DNA from: Pinus tabuliformis
Lineage: Eukaryota; Streptophyta; Pinopsida; Pinales; Pinaceae
Direction: 5' to 3'
Assembly (NCBI GenBank): GCA_031772625.1
Contig: CM062815.1
Location: forward strand, 115,080,989 to 115,144,988
Length of the DNA: 64,000 nt
Shown piece after piece: positions 9,901-21,451 of the stretch (positions are counted from its first letter, which is position 1; the number at the start of each line of letters is the position of its first letter). Under the pieces are notes generated by a model, which made no database searches, was not told the origin of the DNA, and saw only the letters and a list, made by a program, of their open reading frames with translations. The translations under genes were made by a program, and so were the position numbers.

Positions 9901-12900
9901 TGTTGTAGGTGCTGGACCCGCCAACATGTAAGGGGATCTCCCCGGTAAGATGTCCCAATTAGAACTCAGACCGTTTGGTGTAGGAGACCCAACAGTGGGT
10001 TGTACAGTAATGCCTTAACTGCGATTTCACATAGAGGAAAGTAAGATGTCTCTGTTGGTAGCAAGGGTGTGACAGTTGCAGCAAGCCAAGGAAGGTGCAT
10101 GAGAGGTTTTAACACACTGACGCTGAGGTGATTGCACCCCTTGGAAACCTGTAATAGTACATGGCATGGAAGGGAACACATGAGTGAATATGCATCACAA
10201 GCTGGAAAGCAAGTTAGCGAGCAATCCAAAGTGATGGTTAAACCAACATCACATTTCAGAAAGATTCATACATACTTATACAGAATAGCCCATACATGCA
10301 TGTGTAAGCAAACAAATACATATATCATTTAGAGTAAACCAGATAGCACATAATACAATACAACATATGCATGAAATGTGTTGGCTCTGTTATAGTAAGT
10401 GTAAGTTCCAGTCATACAATACATCCATGTCCAACCACTAGTTCCAATAGTGGAATGTTACAACCACAACCGCCTGCTCCTCCAAAGAGATGTACTAGCT
10501 CTGCGCAGTGGAGAAGCCAAGGCTCATTACAATATTGTCCAAGATTTCTCTAAGATACTCCTATCGAAGCTTGGCTGACCAAAAGCCTTTGCAATGAGTT
10601 ATGAGGTTCTATTTATAGCAAATGGTGGGGTGACCCTTGACATTCCCCTTTGTGGCAATTCAACTACCCTCATGACTCTTCATCTACTCTATGATTGTTA
10701 CATCCAACTATCAACACTTGACTTACACTTGACAAGACATTACATTACAATGCACATGTGCTCGTGTGGGACAAAATGGCTTGAGCAAGCCATGCAAGAC
10801 ATCACTGACAGTCAGTCCGTTGAGGTGAGACCAAGTCTTTGACAAGCTTGTGATGGTGAAGGTGATGAGCTAATGCCAAGCTTGGTTGTCCGTGATGGTG
10901 TGCATGCACTCCATGGTGACATCTTGCTTAAGCAAACTCTTGCCTCTGTTGCATTGGTGTGGGTCCTTCATCCAACTCGTCTGCTAACATGCGCACGATC
11001 TTCTGCCGAACTAGAAACACACTGATGCATAGTGTCTGTGTTGATCTTCTAGTGTGTGTTGTTGGTCATGCACATCAACTGTCAACTACATGCTCAACTC
11101 CAGTCGGACTAGCTTCTTGTCTTCGCCTTGGTGAGTGTGCTGAATGGGTCGGATCACATGCATGCACATAATGACATGCATGCTACTGAATCCCTTGCAT
11201 GCGATCAACAACACTGCTCCCCATGTCTGCTCCATGCCAGCTGTTGGGATGGATCTTTAACATGTAGGGTAGAGTTTCATCCGTGAGTGCATGTTGCACC
11301 CACTGTTGTTCCTGTTCCTGTTGCAACTCATTCATTTGACTGTGCAGCTTCATGTTCTTCCTTGAGTTTCTACTTTAGCACATGCAACTCCTTCTTTTTT
11401 CCATTCTCTGTCTTCACGCAATCTTCATGTCACATCGTCACCTCATAGACCTAGTCTCCAAATTTGCTTTCATCATCAGTGGATCTGCTTGAGTTCGCAA
11501 CTTTGTTCCACCTCTGTGTTGTCAACAACCTTCCTCTTGCATTTGTTGCATTCGGTATGCTGCCTTCAGCTATTGTTCATGATGCTTCTTGCTGTGATAT
11601 TGTTGCTTTCATATCTTGAAGTCCTTGTCTATGAACAACATGATGTCTTCGTGAGTAGGCAAGCTCATAGACACTTGATCGACTGCATCTCCAGGTGTGC
11701 TCTGAATGGTGTCTTCGACTCTGATCTCTTGGAAACCATTGTACCTATGCTACTGAGAGACAGATGAACACATGCGATACTTGGAGACATGGAAACACTC
11801 ATGGAAAGCAATCTATCAGTCGAAAACCAAAATGAACTTCATAATGGTCGCGCAATTTCCGCCAAGAGGTCGGGAGATTGATTTCCAAGACTGCGCAAGG
11901 CACACTTTGGGCTATTGAGAGGCTGACTGATTTCTGGAACTGCGCGATGCATAGTCTAGTATGGTTATTGACTGCTGGAATTGCATAATGAGCAATGTCA
12001 GCTGGAAATGGTTGCAGGCTGAGTGATTGCATTGCACAATTTTCTGGGCCAGTAGTCACTATCCCTTAGAATTGCTCAATGCAAGACTGGAGGACAATCG
12101 CTGGGAAAAAATGTGCATTTCCTAAGAGGAAGACAAAGCCTTCCATCTCAGGATTGCGTAATGATGTCTTGGTGAGGCAGAGTCCGGGCCAAGGTTGGCC
12201 AGACTCGCAGACGGACAACCGAAAGCGAATGTGAATGCGAATGCATGGTGATACTGAGTGTAATCATAATTTAATTATCATGCATGCAAATGGTGAATGA
12301 TAGATTCAAAAAATGGAACAACATGCATGTGGGTGAGGCAAGTCGCCGAATTGATGACCGTTCATGCAAAATAGTTTCATGCATGTGACAGTAGTGAAAT
12401 AGCAACAAAAACTGAAATTGTGCTAGTACAAGCTAGTGTGTATCAAAATGACAGCAAGCGCTCACTGAAATCAAGCAGACCTTGTTCATATGAAGCAAAA
12501 CACAAAAAGCGCTAGAAATGCAACACAAGTCATGGAAAGCGGGCTTACCCCAAAACAGCTGAGTTGAGTGTGTCGATAGCTCCTAGATGTGACATGGGAT
12601 GTTAGAGCTGCAAGGTTGATATGAGGAATGAGCTCTGTGACATTTGGTTGATGAGTTTTGATAACATCAAGGTTGTGACGCGCATGCCACAAATCTAGGG
12701 AAATAGACACTTGGTGGGAGGTTTCTGAAATGATGCTTACATGTAACCTCCAACTACTAAAAATAGATCCCTGAAACAAGGGATGCATTTGCATGCTACC
12801 TTGGGAGAAGCAGCTCATGCATGCAAGTCAGTTTTGCTTGGTCCTAGAGGGAACCGATCAACTCAACTCCACATGCAAGAGGCTACTCAACTAATAGGAG

Positions 12901-13368
12901 AAAATGCACATTTTTGGCTGGGAGCTGGGCTAGCTGCTTAGAGGATTTATGCAATTTCTAGGCAGAGCAGCCGACTGCTGCCCAGATTTGCACAAATTTT
13001 GGGCTGAGCAGCCCAGCTGGGAAGGATTACGCAATTTTCTAGGGGAAGCTTGCTCAGTAGAATTGTGCAATTCTGAGGCCCAACAGGCTACCAGTCAGGA
13101 TTGCACAATTTCTAGAGGGAAGGTTGGTTGCCCTCTAGATTTGTGCAAATTCTTGAAGGAGCTGCTCAGCGTGCTACTGGACCAAGTCCGAATGAACAAC
13201 ATGTGAGAGAAAGGTATCAAGGTTTGATCAACAGGCTGTCTTTCTGCAGTAAAATCACTGGAGCTTTTGTACTTAACGAAGCAATACATGCTACTACGAA
13301 GTTTGGTAGGGAGGCTCCAAAAAAAAGCTAAGGAAAACTTTTGGAGGGTGGTTGTAGCTGCTACAATG
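9901..13368 (-). repeat. Complete 5' LTR of element H (3.47 kb)
   Basis: Bounded by TGTTGTAG at 9901 and CTACAA(TG) at 13361-13368, where the left copy keeps CTACAACA, so the last two bases are mutated here. On the minus strand a TATA box CTATAAATAG lies at 10609-10618, giving a U3 of about 2.7 kb and an R-U5 of about 0.7 kb. The U3 is full of TTGYGCAA palindromes. The primer site adjoins the 9901 end. Confidence 0.8.
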
Positions 13369-14437
13369 CTTCCCCTTGAAAAGTAATTAGTGTCCTTTCA
13401 ACTTCCTTCCTTGTTCACCTTTGCTTTGATACCATGTTGGAAAGTAGAAGGTGGCAACTATTAATCTTATTTCCCTTTAACCTTGATGTTTTCTTATGAA
13501 TCTTAGTTATCTTCTTTAATTAGATCTTTTCATCAAACAATATTAAGAACAATAAAATCAACAATAAGGGAAAGAGATATTAGGCTCTCAGCCACAGAAA
13601 ACCCATCCAAGGGGAAAACCTGGAAACTCTTCTCTTCTTATAATTCTCTTCAAATGAGATACAAATACCCAAACAATAAACCAAGACCTTCTCTTAGCCC
13701 TTCCTCAAGTCCTTCCTTGATTTTTCACCAAACTGCTACACACTACAACTTCGACCTACTAGCTTCGATACTGTTACTCAACCTGCAACTTCGACCTTGC
13801 AATTTCAACCTTGCAGCTTCCTTAGAAACCATAATCCAACCTCCTCCCAAAACCTTCCTAGAGCAAGAAAACTCTTCCAAGTTCAAAGAGGTCTAGATAG
13901 AGTGTTCTCTCTTCTAGCTACAAGTTATTGCACTTCTTCCTCCTTTAACTCAGACCTGCAACTTCTGCCTCTTCCTGCAACCCAAAAACCATAGAATTTT
14001 TCACTTGTGAGAGAGATAGAGCCCAAAAACAAGATATTTTCGTCCTTCTTCTTCTCTTTGAACTTCACTCTCCTTCTTCCAATTTCCCAGCTATAGATCA
14101 AACTCTTTCTTGATAGATCGAACTTGTGAGTGAGTGTATGTCAAATGAGGTCGAACTACTTCTTTATATAGCCTTGTCAAGGGGTCCAATTCCTTCCTTT
14201 AGGCTAACTTGATGTTCCTAGGGTTGAATTGTACATTGGAGCTGCCAGGACTTTCTAGAATAAAAAATAACTCTTTTTACAAATATATTTTTGCTCGAAA
14301 AGGTTTTATAAACATGATGTTGACTCTTTTGACTCGAGACAATAAATCCTAACAAAACCTAGAAGCATGAATACCATGATTTTACCTAGAAGACCATAAA
14401 TAATCAGCATGAAACCCATGATTTAATAATAATAACA
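13369..14437 (-). mobile_element. Element G: copia-type LTR with primer site and a scrap of leader
   Basis: A copia-like primer site (complement of TGGTATCAAAGC) lies at 13423-13434, directly beside an LTR that begins TGTTGG at 13435 and ends AATAACA at 14437. Only about 55 bp of internal sequence remains on its left before element H begins. On the minus strand a TATA box (TATATAAAG, 14163-14171) fits the orientation. The other LTR and the coding region are not found. The CACAGAAAACCCA and GGGGAAAACC blocks near 13600 recur in other copia LTRs here. Confidence 0.6.
13435..14437 (-). repeat. 5' LTR of element G (about 1.0 kb)
   Basis: TGTT/AACA ends, a minus-strand TATA box and an adjoining iMet-type primer site support the call. 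An imperfect short tandem repeat around ACCTTGCAA/CTTCGACC lies at 13746-13820. The right boundary is inferred from the AACA end and has no second LTR to confirm it. A pyrimidine-rich run follows at 14438-14460. Confidence 0.55.
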
Positions 14438-14676
14438 TTTTCTTTTTCTTTTCTTCTTTGTTACATATGATACATATTGAAATGAGTACAACAATTATGA
14501 AGACTAAAACTAGTTACAATTTCAACATCTTTAAGGCAAGAATTTGACTCAGGTTGTTCACTTGATACATTCCAATTAGCTTATCATACATTTCTTTGGA
14601 TTTCTTCAGGTTAGAGGCATAGGTGATGAGATTATCTCCAAGGGAATTAAGGAGAATATTTTTAGCCTTAACTTCT
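14438..14676 (-). pseudogene. Copia gag fragment of element E (distal part)
   Basis: On the minus strand the frame carries LKKSKEMYDKLIGMYQ, the UBN2-type gag signature of plant Ty1/copia elements. It ends in a stop near 14514, where the family would continue. The fragment is the continuation of the gag pieces at 55339-55371 and 61131-61286: C and F were inserted between them. The base pairs 14672-14676 (CTTCT) are the left copy of the target duplication of element C. Downstream copia domains are absent; element G follows instead. Confidence 0.75.
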
Positions 14677-15624
14677 TGTAGAGCTGTAACAACAGTCTCT
14701 TTCAATAATTGAGATTTCGAATGAATCCAATACAGCAATATTCAATATGAAGGCTCTGTAACAGAAACAGTTGGCTTAGATTGTTAACATGCAATCAACT
14801 CTAAAAAGATTCACTCATACAATACAGAGTCACTACATAAATCTCTTGAAAGAAACCGTTAGTGAATTAATCGTAACAGAGCATGGAATAGCATATGAAA
14901 AACATGTCAGATTACCAAACCATAAAGATAAACAAACCACACAGAATCCAAATTATAATGATAAAAAAGCAAGTGTCCTTCAGAGCCGAGCCCTTAGCTT
15001 CCAACGGTACACCGCCCTAGATTACTCCAGACGCAGAGATGAAATAAACACCAAGTCTTTTGTATTAATGCATCAGCAAATATACAGTAAAACAAGTCTT
15101 AGTGAGAGTCGATGATCAAAGTTGAGTCTGAAATTCACAGTTACATATATGAAAAAGGAGGTCCCTTTGCTTAACAATGCTATCCCTTTTTATAAGAATA
15201 ACGGCGGAGGTATCTAGGTAACAAATTAAGCAAAACAGCGATCCCTCAGGATCAAAGATCCTGAGGGATTCGCCAAGCCGTTAATCCTTTACTTTTCTTC
15301 CCCTGTTCCGCTGAATTGATAATCCTTCTTTCTTTCCAGGGTTGTTATGCTTTGATCTGTTCGATCTTGTTCGCATCCGGTTCCCTCCTAAAGGGACAAC
15401 AGTTATTCTTCCTTTTTCTTTTCCTTTAGAATGGCAGCCCTTCATTTCCACCCTTTCCTGCATGGAAAAATAACAATTATCAGCGATTAAGCTTTCCATA
15501 CTAATTCTCACACATTCTATTAAAATTCTTTATTTCTTTAAGTTCATTATGCAGAAAGGGTTACAATTGTTACTAAAAAGTCACTAAATTGTTCATCAAA
15601 AACATACCTTTCCAGTGCTCCACA
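14677..15624 (-). repeat. 3' LTR of element C, internally deleted
   Basis: 948 bp against 1575 bp for the partner. The first about 30 bases and everything from about 14703 match; the intervening part (53797-54465 of the right LTR) is missing. It also has about 50 extra bases near 15222-15275 containing a perfect inverted repeat (arms 15241-15253 and 15257-15269, 3-base loop). A minus-strand TATA box (CTTATAAAAA) is at 15187-15196. A C-rich run (CACCCCCC) just inside 15625 is the complement of the polypurine tract. Confidence 0.9.
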
Positions 15625-15645
15625 CACCCCCCTGCTTACCCTGTT

Positions 15646-18600
15646 TCATGCCCTCATGAAAACATTATAGTTGACATGCAAGGCGGTAAGAGAATAGGCT
15701 GGAGAGGGAACCTCGTGTGGAGGCCTACAGCCGTGATGAGCAACTAGATCATCAAAGAACTTATTTGTTTGACCTTCAAGCATTTCATACAAGGCCTGAT
15801 ATCCGGGTGCAGGGTGCCAAATAATTGGACTACGAAATCGATACCCTAACCAGGATGGCCCTGCTTGCAAAATACGCTCGCCATAAAGGTTCAATCGGCT
15901 GACAGCTAGCTCAAAATTTTCATATCTGAACGGTTCCCTGAGCTGGATGTTTGGGTTTGAAGTCTGGTATCGAAATTTTACAGCATCGATGGCGAGGTCC
16001 TTAATAGTCAGAAAATATTCTAGATTTTGTTGGATTAGATCCTCGTGCATGGGTCCTAATGTCTCCATAACACCCGGGGTTCTCATAAGGTTCCTATGTG
16101 CTCTCCATAACAGTACTGGGTCTCTAGGCTCGGCTCTTACCCACAAGTCTAGGCTATTTTCCTGTCTCTGAAAAGTGTTATAAGCCCTGAGCCATTTTAG
16201 CTGATTAACCCCGAATGAAATGAAGGCTTGCAATTGGATGTCCCTAATAAAAGGGCTAGGATTTAAATCAGTTTCCTGGTCTAGCACGAGGTTATGCAAG
16301 TAAAATTCACATAATAATCTTTGAACCTTAATTCCATAATGCTTGCAACAATCTATGAAATCATTAACAGTATTGATTTGTATAGGGGCACCTGCCCTGA
16401 CAGCTTTTATCTTTAATCATAAATATCGTTCAAGCAAAAATAAAGCATAGTTTTTAGCAGGGGCCCTACAGGCCAGAACATCATTATACAAAGAACACAC
16501 AGTGTCCATCTGCCTAACAACAATATCTAATCGACGAGTTACCTTTGCAACCTTTTCTTGCTCCTTTTGCCAGCCTTCGAAGGCCTGGCTCTCGGACTGA
16601 CTAATATCCCGAAGTTGTTGTTGTAATTCTTCATATTTCTCCCGGGGGACTGTTTGTTCCTTCAACTGTTCAGCTTCTTGCTGAGCTTGCTTCATCATCT
16701 TGTGCAAGGTTCTTATTTTTGGATCCTTTTTCCATAGGGCCGCAAAGGCCGGGAGTTTTACCTGAACCTTTTTGTTATACTGTTTGGAGTTCAGAACCCG
16801 GATCACCCCTGAGGGTGATGCCTCTGTTTGGATCTCCTTATTCTCCTTTTCTTTCTTAACACGAATGAAAGGTTGCTGTTGTTCCTCTGTTAATGGAACA
16901 TCATCCTGTCCCTCTGTCCCAATCGTAACGACAGTCTGTTCTTCATTATCAATTGGAACAGTAGTCTGTTCCTCATTGTCAATTGGAACAACAGTCTATT
17001 CCTCAACATCATTTGGGGCAGCAGTCTGTTCTTCAGTAACAATTGGAACAACAGTTTGTTCCTCAGCATCATTTGGAATATCAGTCTATTCTTCAGTGAC
17101 AATTGGAATAGCAGCAGGTCTTCCAGCCGGGTTTCGGCCAACAGGGCGACTATAAGTCCTTCGTCTTCTTGTTCTACGGGATTTTGCTGTAGTGGTCCTC
17201 TTTCTTTTCCTTGTGGTCCTTCATATCCTCAGACTGGCTTTCAAAATCTGAATTTACTGTCGGAGCTGGGCTATAGTGTTCAGCAGCCTCTGCTGTTTAG
17301 TCCTTAATTTCTTGATTTCCCTTGCCTCAGCAGAGGGTTTACGACTGGCCCTTAAATCTGCTCCTACTTTCTCTAGAGTTTCTTCTGGTGCCTTGGGAAT
17401 AGATTGTTCCCGGTTGGTGTCCCTTATTTCTTCCTCATGAACGGGCGGGTTTTCTTCTCCTTCCTTTTCTGCATGTGAATCTTCAGGTATGTCTTCCTCT
17501 AGAGGTCCATCGGGAGGATCTGCTGGGCTGGAGGGTTGGCCATATTCCCCCAAACTGGCCAGGATTGCGGCCAATTCTTCTTCGCCCACAGGGTCTCACA
17601 ACGGGCTGCTTTCTGGCTGTACTACTTCCTCCTCCCGATTGTCCTGCTCAGTGACTGCCTTGGAGTGTTTAGCTTCTGTTTCAGTTTCGGAGTGCACTTC
17701 TCTCTCCTCACCTCCTTCTCCGGCTTGCTCAGCCTCGCCCCCAGATTGTCCAGCATTTTCTTCAGAAGGTCCTCCTTCTGGTTCTGGAGGTTCGTCTATA
17801 ATCTCAATTGGTTGGCTGGTGCTTTCTCGAATCTTTTCCAGCCTCCCTCATATTCGAGCTAGCCGGACTGATTTTCTTGGTTTCTCAGGTTGTTCAGGTG
17901 TACAAGTAACAGGTTTTTCTGCTATCACTTCTCTGTGTTTTTCTGGTCGCTCCGGTGTACTTGAAGAATGCTTACGTTTCGGAGCAACACGTTTTCCTGC
18001 TGCCACTTCTCTACGTTTTTCTGATCGTTCTGGTGTGCTGGAGGAATGTTTAGGTTTTGGGGATGGTGCAGCCAATCTCCCCTCAATCAATGCAACGAGC
18101 TCCTCCCAGCTGCTCTGCTGTTGAGTGAGACTATGGCTCACTATCAATCGAATCAATCCATGGTGGCTAACAACTGCTTCTACGTGTTGTGCCGTTTTCA
18201 GGCTTCGGGCCGCATCATGCAATAGTGAATTTAAAAGTGCAGGTAGATTTACAGAACATTTTTCTTTCAAAACAGCTAAGAGTTTAAGATGGCGTGGTCT
18301 TACCATGTCTTTCCTTCCTTCGCAAGTAATGTAGCTCTGTACTATCCTTGCTAGTTCAGTCCAGGGTTCTCCTAACATTGCTGGCAGAACTCCCTTCCCC
18401 TTCACTGTCAAGCTTTGGCCTTCATCCTGAAAAATCTCCATAATATTTTGTAGTCTTTCTTTCTTCAGCGTCCATACAGGTCCGGTGGCTGGTAGTCCTG
18501 AGACTTCTGCAATTACATCGTCAGTGACCGCTATCCGCCTTTCTCTCACTATGGAGTAGTCCTCCTGAAAGTTTTGCAGAAATTCCAATGCCACTGTCTC

Positions 18601-18813
18601 GTTTGATTCTTGTAGGCGACTGAAATAATTCAGCCATCCAGCCTTTTCCAAGATCTCCCGGGCAGCAACAGAGACTATCAATTCCTGAGGTTCGCTTCGG
18701 ACTGCCTTTCCTCCCATGGTTCTACTAAGGATTTCCAATGGAACATCAACTGCCTGTGCTGTTTTGAGATGCAGAGAAGGTGATCGTTGCGAAAAAAACA
18801 GAGTATGCAACAA
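15646..18813 (-). pseudogene. Long 3' ORF of element C in env position (accessory ORF, plant-mobile-domain-like)
   Basis: One frame of about 1056 codons, broken by several in-frame stops (for example at 17848 and 17254). The N-terminal domain (18813 to about 18130) has RRIAVTDDVIAEVSGLP, a pattern I associate with putative plant transposon proteins (plant mobile domain/transposase_32 type). Then come a basic/Ser-rich linker, an acidic region, a coiled-coil-like segment (about 17250-17400), a decapeptide repeat (16891-17115), a Gln/Glu-rich coiled coil (16417-16806) and an alpha-helical C-terminus. No signal peptide or membrane segment is seen, so an envelope role is not supported. It sits downstream of integrase in the same orientation, like the additional ORFs of Athila/Tat elements. 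Confidence 0.6.
16891..17115 (-). repeat. 30-bp minisatellite encoding a decapeptide repeat
   Basis: Exact 30-bp period with units starting at 16921, 16951, 16981, 17011, 17041, 17071 and 17101, plus a weaker unit at 16891. On the minus strand it keeps the frame of the long 3' ORF of element C and encodes EEQTVVPI plus two variable residues. Units alternate between two variants, suggesting a 60-bp higher-order unit. Two units carry a stop. Confidence 0.85.
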
Positions 18814-20150
18814 AAATGGATTGTGGATGGCAACTTTGCATAAAATAGAATTATCACACCATTAAACCATGCCATACTTTCGTACACTATCTACCCCGAA
18901 TGATGTGCTGACACGTAACTTGTGGAGTAATGAGATTACCTTCCCCCTCGTGATGTGATAGGCTTCCCCAGTCGTCAAATAGAGGAGCAGCAGCCATCGT
19001 GTAACCAGTCATAAAGGAACAACATATAAAATTATGCCATGTTTTAGATGGACAACAAAATACCGAAATCGAGGCAAAAAGGTGGATCGCATTTTACATG
19101 AGAGCCTGCGTAATATGATGCGACGCCGGGGGATGGGACGTCTGTCAATCGTACGAAATCCCTAGAGGTCATTGTCAGTTCCTTTGCCATGATTGGTAGT
19201 AATGAGTGTTCGTGCGATATGTTCATCAGGAAATAAAATATGAATTATTCATAGGATAGAAGAGACAAAGAGGTGTTAATATCATCCCTGTTGGTGTAAC
19301 CATTATGACTTAGATACCATTAACAGAGCTCTGCTGCCGACAAGTGTTCATAACCTTGGCAGAGTTGTTTATTTCACCCCCGGAACCATGATCCTTTATG
19401 TGTATAAAAAGTATTTTGTCAAAACGCAGGCCATTATGCTGGCTTGGTAACCAGTTAGCCATAATTCCATTCACAAGGAAGGTGCAAAACATGGGCAGGC
19501 CGGCTCGTGATGAGACCCCCTGTTCCAAGGTTTGTTTATTTAGTGTACCTTTTGGACCATATCCCTGGTGTGGTGGCCATACTGGGAATGACACTTCGCT
19601 TCCAACCTGATGATCATGGTAGGCTGGCTCTTGATGAGACCCCCTATCCTGCATTTGACAATTAATAATCCATATTCATCATTTTTTCTTTTGCAAAGAA
19701 CTTTTCTTATTTATTTACACATAAGGGTGGTTCAGCACTCCTTAAGAGTGGGAATGGTGGAAGAAGTCTTATCATCCCAACGGGAAGATATAAATCCTCT
19801 TGTTCTTATTCCTGAGTAATAATCAGAGAAAATTTTTAGGGAAATCGCCATGATAAAGATAACCAACCAAGACAATGGGAATAAGTCAATGACAACGGAG
19901 ATGAGAAGTAAGTATGTCCCTCCTCTTGTCCTCTTATCAATACTAGGCTCTATAAAGATAGCGATCTTATGATCTGCTAACTTCGGCATGTTGTAATTGA
20001 TGTTCATTGCATAAGTGTATAGTTGTATCTTAAAGACTGGAGAGATCATGGACGAAAAGCATCCTCAATATGAATCATTACTGTGAGCAAAGACATGGCT
20101 ATGGTGTTCCTTTTGAAAGAGAAGAATCCATGCAAACAAATAGTTGGGAT
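18814..20150 (-). other. Noncoding spacer of element C with a module shared with A and B
   Basis: No convincing gene. About 19315-19640 resembles the 3' noncoding region of B (about 23905-24270) and A. It contains GGCTCGTGATGAGACC near 19502-19517 and a variant near 19624-19640, as well as a block around CAAGTGTTCATA with counterparts in A and B. It lies between the integrase end and the long 3' ORF, with the same orientation relative to the element as in B. Confidence 0.55.
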
Positions 20151-20670
20151 GCCGTTCTTTGAGAAGAAACAGCCGAAGATCATGAGTGTTGTCTCCTTTG
20201 AAGAAAAGGAACAAAAAAAATTCTCAACTGTTGTTCCTTTTGAAAAGGAACAGCAAAAACTCACAAATGCTGTTATTTTGAAAAGGAACAACAAAAACCC
20301 AAAAATGTTGTTCCTTTTGAAAAGGAACAACAAAAACTCACAACTGTTGTTCCTTTTGAAAAGGAACAACAAAAACTCACAAATGATATTCTTTTGAAAA
20401 GGAACAACAAAAACTCACAAATGCTGTTCCTTTTGAAAAGGAACAACAAAAACACGAAAACAAGCAACTGCTGTTCCTTTTGGAAAAGGAACAACAAAAA
20501 TTCTCAACTGCTGTTCCTTTTGAAAAGGAACAACAAAACCCCAAAAATGCTGTTCCTTTTGAAAAGGAACAACAAAAACTCACACCTGCTGTTCCTTTTG
20601 AAAAAGGAACAGCAAAAACACGAAAACAAGCAACTGTTGTTCCTTTTGGAAAAGGAACAGCAAAGACATG
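20150..20670. repeat. Array of 39-bp palindromic repeats between integrase and 3' ORF of element C
   Basis: About eleven clear units and two degenerate ones, each with the palindrome GTTCCTTTT-N-AAAAGGAAC followed by AACAAAAACTCACAA-like spacer. The usual period is 39 bp, with 48-bp units at two places. The 48-bp variant recurs four units apart, so a block of about 165 bp was probably duplicated. On the plus strand (antisense to the element) one frame encodes a 13-residue repeat around VPFEKEQQK; because units are multiples of three, the frame is mostly kept. Confidence 0.9.
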
Positions 20671-20768
20671 CTGACTGTAAAAAGCAAACTTAAGAAAGAA
20701 AGATCAAAGAAATATTAAGGAAACGTGTATACAAGAACTTATGTACAAGTCAAAAAAAAATGTGTTCC

Positions 20769-21451
20769 TTACTGAATTATAGGTGAGGAAGATTTTACTT
20801 CCTCTCCTAAAATTTCCAGGTCAGTGTCTTGACGTAGCTGCTCACAGAAGGATTCCCGAGTGAGTGGCCTACGATAGAGACGAACTCGGTGGCCATTTAC
20901 CTTGAATGCATATCCAGAACCATCGATTGTAATGAGAGTGAGGGTCCCATTATCATGTACTTTCTGGATTTCGTATGGCCCCAACCAACGAGTCTGCAGT
21001 TTCCCCGGGAAATCCTGAAACCGAGAGTCATATAACAGAGCCCAGTCTCCTTCATGAAATACTTTGTTCTTGATAAGTGCATCATGCCATTTAGCTCGCT
21101 GCTGCTGAATAAGTGTTGTATTTTGTAATGCAGCGAGCCTTATTTCGTCCAATTCATTAATCTGCTGTAGTCGATTGATTTGTGCCTCACTTAAATCTAG
21201 GCCGACTTCCTGTGCGGTTCGTAGCGTTTGGATTTCAAATTCTATGGGGAAAATAGGTTGTTTCCCAAACACTAATTGATAGGGTGAATAACCAGTGGTA
21301 CTTCTCCAGGTGGTTCTATAGGCCCAGAGTGCTTCAGGTAGTCAGGCGGCCCAATCACGCCTATGTGAAGCAATGGTTTTTGTTAAAATTGATTCTATTA
21401 CCTTATTGCTACTTTCTACTTGCCCATTCGCCTGCGGGTGATATGGGGTAA
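20769..21451 (-). pseudogene. Integrase of element C, C-terminal half (split by B)
   Basis: Carries the end of the catalytic core, with the active-site Glu context YHPQANGQVESSNKV near 21395-21445, then the family segment YSPYQLVFGKQPIFP. The C-terminal domain (LGPYEIQKV) ends at a stop at 20769. At least one in-frame stop interrupts it near 21340. The frame is continuous with the other half at 32844 once B and one copy of its target duplication are removed. Confidence 0.88.

Larger units (their letters stand above)
4704..13368 (-). mobile_element. Element H: gag-only (non-autonomous) LTR retrotransposon
   Basis: Two direct repeats (4704-6920 and 11187-13368) flank an internal region that carries a gag relic and a second ORF but no protease, RT, RNase H or integrase. 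The right LTR is complete (9901-13368) with inverted ends TGTTGTAG and GCTACAA(CA to TG). The left LTR lacks about 1.28 kb of its U5 side. The primer site next to the right LTR shows that the element reads on the minus strand. This is the layout known as TR-GAG: gag between LTRs, mobilised in trans. No target duplication can be tested because the left end is missing. Confidence 0.75.

Noticed and set aside
14438..14460. Polypurine tract (complement) of a minus-strand element whose 3' LTR would be 13435-14437
   Set aside because: The primer site lies on the other side of that LTR, so it is a 5' LTR; the pyrimidine run may be accidental or belong to element E.
15646..18813. Envelope gene of an Athila-type endogenous retrovirus
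   Set aside because: No signal peptide, transmembrane segment or cleavage site can be seen; the motif content fits an accessory ORF.
20150..20670. CRISPR-like array
   Set aside because: Repeats are directly tandem, the spacers are themselves repeated and not unique, and the setting is a plant retrotransposon.
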